A stretch of DNA of 64,000 nt from Eretmocerus hayati (lineage: Eukaryota; Arthropoda; Insecta; Hymenoptera; Aphelinidae), in NCBI GenBank assembly GCA_029851415.1, contig CM056742.1, positions 64,723,454 to 64,787,453 of the forward strand. Reading direction: 5' to 3'. Under the pieces are notes generated by a model. The model was not told the origin of the DNA and did no database searches. It saw nothing but the letters and a program-made list of their open reading frames with translations. Both the position numbers and the translations under genes were made by a program. This document shows, in pieces, positions 55,417 to 64,000 of the stretch. Position 1 is the first letter of the stretch. Each line of letters begins with the position of its first letter.

Positions 55417-56211
55417 TATCCGGTCCTTCAATTCGTTTCACTAAAATTGAGTTCGAGATGTTGTTATACCCATTGTATTGAACATGTTTTGGTGTGGTTA
55501 GGATATTTTGATACCGAAATCTTCCGTCCGCATTCAGAATATTGACGAACTAAATCAAAACGACTACTAAACCAAGCCGCGAGCAAATAAAAGTCACAAC
55601 AACAGAGTAGGTTAATTTAGACACCTAGCGATTTACCGAAAATCAACCTCGTACGATGTTTCAAATTCTGGCCATACAATGAAAATATACGCATACTTAC
55701 CTCCGTTTCACATAGACGAGAATATCAGAATCATTATGCTCACTATCTCACTCTTCACTGAAACCTCCAACTCATTCAACTGCTTTGGTTTATTTTGAAA
55801 ATAACTCGCGTTCATCCAACTCACAACACATATTTGCTCTGCAGGCCGGAAGCAAGAGGTTAATTGTCCATGTTTACAAATGCGGAATGTAAACAATAAC
55901 TTTATTTTTTTTTTAGTCGTCGATAAAGACATTGTTTACTTCCCCTCTGCGGAGTTGCTACGGAAACCACCAGACGGACAGACACTCGGCGACTTGTCGT
56001 CGCGGCGAAATGTCCGTGATCCAAGGGTAGAGTATTTCTTCACCAATTCGAAGAGAAAATTATTTAAACAGTGTGGATATGGACAATTCAATTTAGACTT
56101 TGCATGATTCAAACATGAGATATGTAATTAGCCATGAATGATTGTGACCATCACATGGTGTGGACGAGGGTTTCGTCATGCAGAGCACATTCGAGAGCGT
56201 GCTAATGAAGA
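55417..56211. other. Upstream of the tandem-exon gene, possible plus-strand exon
   Basis: A pyrimidine-rich acceptor-like tract (tttattttttttttag) ends at about 55,916 on the plus strand, and an open frame of about 60 codons follows to 56,107. No partner exon or family was recognised, so it is noted only. Confidence 0.25.
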
Positions 56212-56310
56212 CTTTCCGAATGAGATGCGAGTCCTTGCCTCACTTATAGGGTTAGCCAATGCAAATAAATAAAAAATGAGGCAAGGACTCGCTTCGAGAA
56301 ATTCGGAAAG
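56212..56310. repeat. Imperfect hairpin, ~31-34-bp arms
   Basis: Arms 56,212-56,242 and 56,277-56,310 pair through ctttccgaat, a small bulge, and gcgagtccttgcctca without mismatch. The loop is 34 bases. A pre-miRNA-like size. Equally consistent with a small MITE. Confidence 0.75.
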
Positions 56311-57570
56311 TATCCATTGACTCCAAGTGTACACGTGTGTATGTGTGTATGTCTCACTACATATGTTCCGAGATTTGCTGTAGTCCAAGCCACTGCACAC
56401 AGGATTGAGCATTTCCTATGAAATACAGATTACAGACCGACGATTTTCAAATGACTTGTTCAAATGAAATACTTGGTTAGTTGGTATTAGGCCTTGAGGG
56501 TCCTTAACAGACCATTTGATTCTACCGCGCGGGCCGTAACGCAGTTCCGCGTTCCGCAGAGCGCAAGCGCATTGCGCGCTGTCCAGTGACAAGAAGAAAC
56601 TTGTAGTTTTTTATTGCTCAAAATGACAGAAATCGATTCTGATTAATTTTAAGGGCTGAGCAATTAAGATCTGATCGCGAGGGACGATGAACAGTCATTT
56701 TTATCCCGTATTTCCGTCTTCACGCGGAAATATCGCCACTAATAGGTGGTACGATTTCATTATTCCTTTGAAAGAATTAGGACCTGAGCAATCGTTGAAA
56801 ACATTTGCAATAGATTGAGAAAATACGACTTATCCAGGGTGAATTTTCTCAGATTTTTCCTTTGACCTTTTTTTTCCAACTTCCAGGGGGTGTTCTCGGT
56901 GTAGTTGACGTCAAAGCCTCTCTTCGCAGCGTCTTGTCAGGACGCGAATCTTATGTGGAAAGCCAAAAAGAAGGTCCTGGCAATTTCAAAAAAATTTTGG
57001 AGCGACAGGTATTATCAACCAAACAAGAATGAAAAGCAGGAGTGATCTAATTTGTAGTGTGTTTTAGAACAATATATGACAAGTGTGTATTATAATGTTT
57101 GGTTGGCGATGCCTAATTTATGAACAGTTGTGAATCACTGCAAACTGTTGACGTCTTCTTTCGCTTCTTTCGCAGTGATGAACTACATCTCTCAATTGTT
57201 CGTCATCCGGGAATTTTCAATTTCATGACGAGACCTACACGCAGAGTCCTTGGTACTCTGTTTTAGATTCTTGAATCCAAGAGGCATTTTCGGTTAGCCT
57301 CTTGAATGACAAGGCGCTCCATACCTGTTTTGACGCTCTTGGGCATCTGATCGACAGGGAATTGTCACAAACATCGCAAATGTGACAATATAAAGAACGA
57401 TATTGATTGCGATAAGAACTTTCATATTCATGTGCATTAAAAAAATCCAAGTGCAAGGCAAAACGAAAGAAGCAATAGCATCAACCACCTATCAACCGTC
57501 TGTTGCGTGCATGACGCAAACGCGTCGTTTGCTATGTTTTTGACCCTTTCTACTGGCCCTAGTTTTGACA
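56311..57570. other. Intergenic, no supported gene
   Basis: Mostly AT-rich, with one short CpG-rich patch at about 56,525-56,585 (gcgcaagcgcattgcgc). No coding or repeat structure is supported. Confidence 0.4.
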
Positions 57571-57878
57571 TTTGTGCTCAGTCGCTTTAATTTTCCATGG
57601 TGCCTCTTGTCGCTTGAGAAAAATCAAAAACACTATTTCGACGTAAAATTTTGCGAGGAATACGATAAATGTATCCGTTTTGAGCTCTGAAGTGCTCATT
57701 GCGTGGTATTGAAGATTTTTTGAAAAAAAGCTCATATGGTAATAGAATTACCTCGTAGCTCAGATCTGATGTTCATATCGTATTTCTCACAAAGTATTAC
57801 GCCAGAATAGTATTTTTTGATATTTTCCAAGCGACAAGAGACGCCATGAAGAATTAAAGCGATCTCAGAGACACAAAG
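57571..57878. mobile_element. Imperfect foldback element
   Basis: Arms at about 57,571-57,690 and 57,765-57,878 pair imperfectly. Shared blocks are tcgctttaatt, cttgtcgctt, tactatt and aatacgata. The structure is old (many mismatches) and non-coding. Confidence 0.65.
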
Positions 57879-59976
57879 GGTTGGGAGAGCCAATTTTCCA
57901 CAGTATGTACAGGCTTTTCAATGTTAAAATGGTGTTCTGGGAATTCATCGCACTGGGTTCAGCAAAAGTTTTTTCACATTTTTATTTATCGAAGATCGAA
58001 AATCCACGATCGTATCGTGGAAACTCGAAGATTGGAAAATAAGGAACACCATAGCAATCATACTTCTGTAGCTTATACGATCGCACCTCCACGGTTCATC
58101 CTGGACAAATGCTCCAAATTGAGGCCATATGCAAGCGAATGGTACCGAGGATTTAATTAATGCTCCCGAAAAGCTGAATAATACATCTTTAGATCACTAT
58201 TCCTGGTAGTTCGATTATTTACTTCATCCTCCATTGAACAATAGAAATTTTCCCGGGGACCCGCGAAAATTCCTCTGATTCACGAGTTTGTACTCTCTCG
58301 TGCTGTGGGGCGGTAGGCCAGTTTTTACTTTCACGGTGAACGTGTTGATAATTCTTTTGAATCAAATGTGCGATTTTATGGGTGGAGAGGAGTTTCTTTG
58401 ATCTTTTTACCTGAGAGAAGAAGTTCTGCATTCTACCTCGGAGTCAATGTCTATGACAGGAGATGTTTGTTGATGGAAGCTACTTATTGAATCAAAGAGA
58501 ATGTAACTCATGCGTGAGGAGATTTTCTCTGAACAGCCCCATATCATTGGAGCATCAAGATATGAGCAAGAAAGTTATCCGAACAGAAAATTTTCAATTC
58601 CAATTAGAGAAATCAGGAGCCAAAGAAAACCTCTCTTCGTAAGTATAAAAAAAAGGATGCATGACTCGATAAATAACATCCTGAAGATTGCATTTGTAAG
58701 TCCAGTGGACGCATTCATATCATGATGATGACTTCTTCAAAGTTTAAACTCCCTATCCAACTCAGATCATCAACCTCAAAGGACCTGTTGCAAATAAGGC
58801 CAAATCTGCTCCAGGGATTTGCGGGCCCATATTGCGCTGGAATGCGTGTTTTGGGTGTCTAAATATGCCAGTAAAATGTTTCCCCTTCAAACTCAAGCGT
58901 TTTCCAGTGGTGGGCTAAAGAGTCTCCCGTTTAAAATACACGTGGGATGTGCTTTTTTGCATACTACTCTGAACCACGAACATGCACCACTCTGAATCTT
59001 GTTGGATCATGTTCTTGGATGAAAAATACAACTTCCATGCGTGTTTTGGTGGATGGGAAATGAGGGCCGGGTATCAAGAAATCGCTTTTGCTGTCGGGTT
59101 TCCGTGAATTTTGAACTACGGAGGGCGGTTGGTCGAGCGGAGTGGGGTTTAGCGAAAAATTGATGAGGAATAAAAATGTTGCTCTCCCCTTGTACTTTTA
59201 TTTGGTGTAGATTACATCAGCAATTTGTTCACGGAATCTCTGAGAAAAGCTCAAAAATAGCAAAAAAATCACGTTTTTTTACATTTTCTGACTCGCCAAA
59301 ACCTGTCTTGGAAAAATAAATCAATATCATCGATAGAATCTGATGAAATAAACATTTTTTATACCCATCATTTTTACCCTTAAGTGCTTCAAATTCGAAT
59401 TAAAAGCCGAAAATGGTGAAAAATTGGCACTCTGCCACTTTGAACCGCGAAATACTCGAAAAATTCAGATAGAAAGCATAATTTATCTCAGCATAGAAAG
59501 ATAGGAAATTGTCTGTACTTTGATTTAAAAAAAATTCACCCAATTCCATTGCTCCTACGCCGAGGAATCTGCATTTTCATCATCTAATAACATTTTTTAT
59601 CGTCCAAATGGACAGGTACACTGAGTAATCTGAATTCTTATGTACAGAAAGCCGTTGCACATCGATGGGATCTTTGGCACCAAATCGTGCTTTCCAAGCG
59701 AGGTATGCGATATAGAACCAATCAATACATGATAATCTGAGCACAGCCATGAGCCGAGTTCCAACATAGAACAGGAGGAATCATAACACTGATTCATTAT
59801 TTTGATATCTCACGAGCTTGAGATTGTGGTAGTAACATCCAGTAGACGTTAGTGTGGAAGATTGTTCATCGAGGACATTCACAAGCTATTATAGATGGAT
59901 CGTATCCACAGAACGAACAATCCCTATCTGCTTTGTGTTGGATAAGTACTCATGCCTTTAGCATTGACATACGAAA
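57879..59976. other. Intergenic, 2.1 kb, no supported feature
   Basis: AT-rich sequence with only short overlapping frames. Nothing could be supported on either strand. Confidence 0.4.
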
Positions 59977-62531
59977 TCACAGAGAGTCTGATTCTGAGTC
60001 AAAATCCTCTGCATCTCTCGGCATTGTTTCAAAAACCTCATGCCAAGCTAACTCTTCTCCGTATGGATTTGGTTGCTCAGCGTCACCGACATAAGATAAG
60101 TAGTTCTGGCTCAACCTTTCCCGAACCTTCTCCTGGTACCTGTCATATCCGAGATACCATAGAACTGAAGCAATGTTGGCGCAGCAGCCGATAGTTCTTG
60201 CTCCAGTCCTGCATTGACAGTACCATTCAGTGACGGATTCCTCAATTTTGTCATAACTAATCCAAAGAGAGTAGACTCGCGATGATGGGTGACGTGACTG
60301 GATTTTGATTCGTAATATGTCTTTATCATCTTTATGATAAAATAATGTGTAGAGTTCATCATCATCCAGATTTTCATCTGTGTATAAGCTTGCCCGTTTC
60401 AGCTGTATGGGCGAAAAAAACAAGTCAATGCGTTATTCTAGTTCAGTCTCATCGTTGAGACGGAAGATCTCCTCAGCACACATGAGATGGATATGTAGCC
60501 ACTCATCAATATTTGTCATATGGACTTGGAAAGATTTTTCCCGCTGAGGGTTTGAGGGGATCTGAAATGCGTGTATGTTCATCCTCGTACCTCATAGACG
60601 CCGAGTGTCAAGTTGTTTAGATCTCTCACTGATAGACGAGGAAATTCTGTGAGTGATTCGTCATTGATCTCTTCCCCAACTGCTCTTACCCTCGCCAATT
60701 TTTCTGCAGTTTATTTAATCTGCTGAAGCGCTGACGCATGATCTCTGCCTTCTGTACATCAATACTTGTATTTAATACGCGCGGAGGTCGAAACGCATTT
60801 CAAAGTGCAGAGACAATCTTGACGTAATCCCCAATATTGGGTATCTCCTGATTAGGAAACACGCTCCCTATCGCTTTCCATTTCTTCAGTATACCATTCA
60901 CCGCTTCGATGACCCACCTGTAATGGATGTGGACTATGAACACCTGTAATCTCAACGTGCATCCTAAAAAGATAACAAATGAAGCGTTCCCATGCATTGT
61001 GAAATCTCCTGTTGCTCGAGTGCAGACTCAACCGGATATCAGAGTCATTTAATCAATTTCGGGGGACACAAGTTCCTACCATGAGAAATAAGAACGAATC
61101 GCAATTCACCGCAATGATAGCTTGCCTTGATATTCATTTTATGACTAGGTAGTTGTATTAAGAGATCGAGATGAGGAGATTTCGGAAGAAGGTTCGGAAT
61201 CCATAGAACTACCTCATCGACGTTACGATTGTGGACTCATTGGACTCTTCAGTGGAGTGCTGTGCTCTATTCTTGGCCAGGAAATGAGGTATCGTGGTGT
61301 TTGATTCAAGACTTTTGAAGAACTCTTGACCAGCTTTGAAACCCCTGTCCACAATTAAATAGTCTCCGGGTCGCAGCCATGGCCGTAGTCCCACGCAGTC
61401 TCTCTGCTGAGAATACCGATTTCACTCATTTGAAAAAGAAAAAACTACTTGAATAGAAAGTCCTCAGGAAATATATGGGCTCAATGAATGGAGTGGCATT
61501 ATTGATTTACCAATAAATCGACGAGGATGTTAGCATCATTATTCTCCCGATTCGTGATATACGGCCCGAAGACTGCCAAAATATATCCTGTTGTGCTAAC
61601 TAGTATCATTGATTTCACAAAAGGTCGATTTTTGTGAACAGAATAAGTCATTCTCTGAAACTTATAGTTTCCGCTCTTCTAAATATAACAGTAAGTAGCG
61701 TTGGCTATCAGGATGGCTTCTCCATCTGTTTCCAACAATTTTTGAGCAAGTAGCCTGGTGTGATTGGTCACGAACATTTCATGAGTTAAATGTGATGTTC
61801 CTAATGGAGAGTTTCCAATTATTCACTCTATGGAATCTGATCAGAATCGAAAGCCGAATGTCCAACAAACGCAAGATTCAAAAAAGGTACGTTACCCAAA
61901 TACAACGGTACGAAACTCTCCATGAGTATTTTATGCACTCTCCTCACGAGTCTTGATATAGTTGACTTATCAAGTTTGAAGTTTGAGGATAAAATCCCGA
62001 GGGATAGATTTGTTCTCAATTTTACTAACAAAATAGCAATGCATTTCCTCAAGGAGGCGGGTTTTCTCAGGTACGATTTCCATGTTTCACTGTTCTCACA
62101 AGAATCTATGACATAGTCAAAGTTCTGCCTCATGATACCGGTCAGATTAATATAGTCTTGATCTGCTATGTCTTCGTCATCTAGATTCAGGAGTCCTGAA
62201 AACCACGAGAAGCAGTCCTTGATAACGATTGAAAAATTCTGAGAAGTTGAGAGTATATTGCAAGAGCGGGACCTTTATCTTTCTTCACATTTTTCACTGC
62301 CAAATCTCGTAAGGAACTTATGAAGCGAGATACTTCCTCTTCCGTCATCAAAGTGTCCTCATAATCTGGTTTGACTGATCACAAGGCTTCGTTATCGAGA
62401 AGATCGCCACTGAAATGGCTCTCACAGCATCTCGTATTATGTATAATTAAAGTGTTATGGTCGAAGAAACATTTAGCTATAGCACGGTATGGAACTACTC
62501 TCAGATTCTTCTCAGATTTGCAGATGAAACA
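59977..62531 (-). pseudogene. Zinc-finger/DDE_Tnp_4/SWIM transposase-like pseudogene
   Basis: Minus strand, N to C. A C2CH-type finger (CFICKSEKNLRVVPYRAIAK, CCESHF) lies at 62,531-62,382, then helical sequence to about 62,250. Exon 62,196-61,511 has the HTH-like part (LDKSTISRLVRRVHKIL) and the DDE core. Exon 61,213-61,406 has LIVDRGF. Exon 60,591-60,917 has WVIEAVNGILKKW. A final exon, 59,977-60,402, carries EWYCQCRTGARTIGCC (SWIM type). Lesions: TGA at 62,379-62,381, frameshift near 61,830, TAG at 61,679-61,681, TGA at 60,800-60,802, frameshift near 60,700. The first catalytic Asp is Asn (IANATYCYI) and the SWIM His is Asn (CCANI). The architecture matches arthropod Harbinger-related transposases. 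It is clearly dead. Confidence 0.75.
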
Positions 62532-62582
62532 TTTGAAAATAAGGAAATCTCATGAATTCATTCGATCGCTTTTCATGCACGG

Positions 62583-63218
62583 ATGGTCGATACAGTACGT
62601 AATATTCCCTTCGCAGTACTCAAGTCCAATCTTCCCTCGCTGGAGAGGGAGAACATTTCTGATGTTCGTGTTCTGCAGCCCGGGCACGTGTCCGGAAGGA
62701 CGAGTCCGAAACGTAACTACAGATCACCCGATTCATCGCCCCGAGCCTCGGTCATCCGCTCACGTTCTGTTCCATCCTGCGTAGTCCAACTCTCGTGCAG
62801 TCGTCTAGTCAGGGAGGTGATTAGAGCCAAGCGCTCGATTGCCAACAATTATTTCACAACTCATAACATCGAGCCCACATTGATTGACCCTGAAGCGAAA
62901 GCCCATGTGCCGGACCGAAAGATTTACATCAATGAAATGCTATCTCGTGACAAATACAAGGAATATATTCAGCTGAGGCCACTTGCACGAGGTCTAGGCT
63001 TCAAATATGTTTGGCACAGCGGTGGACGCTTTTGGGTCAGGCGTAGAAATGGCGAGAGAGCGCATGCGTTCGAGTCCCTCACTGAACTGCATGTCATTCA
63101 AACGGCGTGTCGAACAGCCCCAAGACCAAATCATGAGTCATCGGACAGTAGCCCGAACAGTCCAACCGTTCCAGACCAGGTTACAGATTCTACAGCAGCA
63201 TCAGCGGGGACTCCCTGA
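62583..63218 (+). CDS. CR1/Jockey-like non-LTR retrotransposon ORF1 (5' truncated)
   Basis: A 211-codon frame. From about residue 28 it is element-derived. A basic Ser/Arg region (GRTSPKRNYRSPDSSPRASV) is followed by an FP-C-like (baculovirus FP25-type fold) ORF1 domain with VREVIRAKRSI, KIYINEMLSRDKYKEYIQLR and GFKYVWHSGGRFWVRRRNGE. It then has a Pro/Ser-rich tail. This domain marks ORF1 proteins of CR1/Jockey-group elements, which bind RNA and act as chaperones. The first residues and the start come from flanking DNA, so the element is probably 5'-truncated near 62,610. The stop is TGA followed by CTA, and ORF2 continues in the same frame. Confidence 0.75.
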   Translation: MVDTVRNIPFAVLKSNLPSLERENISDVRVLQPGHVSGRTSPKRNYRSPDSSPRASVIRSRSVPSCVVQLSCSRLVREVIRAKRSIANNYFTTHNIEPTLIDPEAKAHVPDRKIYINEMLSRDKYKEYIQLRPLARGLGFKYVWHSGGRFWVRRRNGERAHAFESLTELHVIQTACRTAPRPNHESSDSSPNSPTVPDQVTDSTAASAGTP

Positions 63219-64000
63219 CTAAATACGGCTGCCGGAGAGTCAAAAGGGAGTGGTAGTTCCTTAAAGGCGGGGTTTATCAACCTTAACTCCTTAACAGATA
63301 AGATTGAGCACCTGCGCCTGCTCGTCGCTGCCGACCCCTCCTACCATCTTTTCGGGGTAGCTGAGTCGTGGCTCGATGAGTTTGTGGATGACAGTCTTGT
63401 TCAGGTCCCAGGTTATTCGCTGTTACGGCAAAATCGTAACAGAAACGGTGGTGGGGTTGCTCTGTATGTGCGTAATGATTTCAAAGTGGAGAGGCTTGCC
63501 TCGTCTAATACTTCTGGTCCGGGGTGTCCTGGCGTCCCCGAGTATTTGTTTTGCAGCGTACAGCAGGGTAACTCGCCATCGATTCTAGTTGGTGTGATTT
63601 ATAGACCTTCAAAGGTTGCCATGTAGAAGGATGATGGGCTTTTCGGCTCATTACGCCGACTGTGTGGAGATTTTAGCCACAAAGTTATTATGGGGGATCT
63701 GAACGCAGACTTGTTGGACACGGCTCATTCTGACACAAAGACATTGACCGCACTGACCGAAGAACTGTCCCTTCAGATTGTGCAGCACGGTGCGACTCAT
63801 CAACACAATCCCAATGTGTCTCATAAATGGATCGACCATACGTACGTAGATGAAAATACCGTCACCGACTTACAAAACAGACTACTGCCCAGTTTCGGCA
63901 AGCACGCGGTCATCGACGTCACCATCAACGTCTTCACTCCTGCTCCGCCTAAAAATTCCTTCACATACAGGGATTTCCGTAACGTCACTCCGGAGCAGTT
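63219..64000 (+). pseudogene. CR1/Jockey-like ORF2, endonuclease domain, runs off the edge
   Basis: In the ORF1 frame directly after its TGA. The APE-type endonuclease starts at AGFINLNSLTDKIEHLRLL, with catalytic-region blocks FGVAESWLDE, NGGGVALYVRNDFKV, SILVGVIYRPSKV, VIMGDLNADLLDTA, and SHKWIDHTYV where a T/S-x-IDH-I motif is usual. It would nick target DNA to start target-primed reverse transcription. A TAG at 63,624-63,626 interrupts the frame after PSKVAM, and the frame is otherwise open to 64,000. The reverse transcriptase lies beyond the window. It has no clear ATG after the ORF1 stop. Its GC content is higher than the surroundings, consistent with a fairly recent insertion. Confidence 0.8.

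Noticed and set aside
59120..59150. tRNA-like stretch (gttggtcgagcgg)
   Set aside because: No cloverleaf, T-arm or acceptor pairing around it. No tRNA gene was supported anywhere in the window.

Overview
The window looks like a repeat-rich stretch of an arthropod, most likely insect, nuclear genome. The evidence is the 28S rRNA fragment at the left edge, split genes with canonical GT-AG introns, a gene with an insect-type DUF4806 domain, and remains of several eukaryotic transposon classes. I cannot name the species. All calls come from reading the sequence. No database search was run.

Left part (1-10.5 kb). A 28S rRNA fragment (1-959) joins abruptly to a truncated Ty3/Gypsy-type retroelement on the minus strand (copy A). 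The LTR of copy A is split by a 5.4-kb long-inverted-repeat (foldback) element, 3,259-8,700. That element carries about 630-bp terminal inverted repeats and a satellite-like array with a 500-bp higher-order period. A second retroelement copy (copy B, 24.9-29.1 kb) keeps the same LTR without the foldback element, so the insertion site in a TA microsatellite can be read directly. Palindromes, a small foldback MITE and an interspersed repeat follow.

Middle left (10.5-24 kb). The clearest intact spliced gene is an 8-exon, 408-residue DUF4806-like protein on the minus strand (11,879-15,854). Upstream of it lie short tandem repeats and a GC-rich foldback. An uninterrupted 697-codon Tnp2-like transposase ORF is at 20,628-22,721 (plus), followed by a perfect 55-bp-arm palindrome.

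Centre (24.5-47 kb). Retroelement copy B is enclosed by 73-bp inverted repeats with a 4-bp TCGA duplication, and a near-empty version of that site is at 10,160. A long intron-rich FLYWCH/MULE transposase-like pseudogene runs on the minus strand from 42.8 kb to 29.7 kb. Possible N-terminal exons reach 46.95 kb. Its introns hold at least four foldback elements, one nested in another. Its last exon appears to be completed by an interspersed repeat.

Right part (47-64 kb). This holds a TTAA-flanked foldback MITE and two degenerate copies of a repeat-filled element with shared ends. It also holds a cluster of ACGCCCTTTT motifs, three hairpin or foldback structures and a minus-strand gene built from tandemly duplicated exons with a 402-bp period (53,792-55,416). 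Next comes a minus-strand zinc-finger/DDE_Tnp_4/SWIM transposase pseudogene (59,977-62,531). The window ends in a CR1/Jockey-like non-LTR retrotransposon whose ORF1 and ORF2 share one frame across a UGA-CUA stop.

The region is best read as a graveyard of nested mobile elements with two host-like genes (the DUF4806 gene and the tandem-exon gene) and one apparently intact transposase ORF. I see no bacterial, CRISPR or tRNA features.
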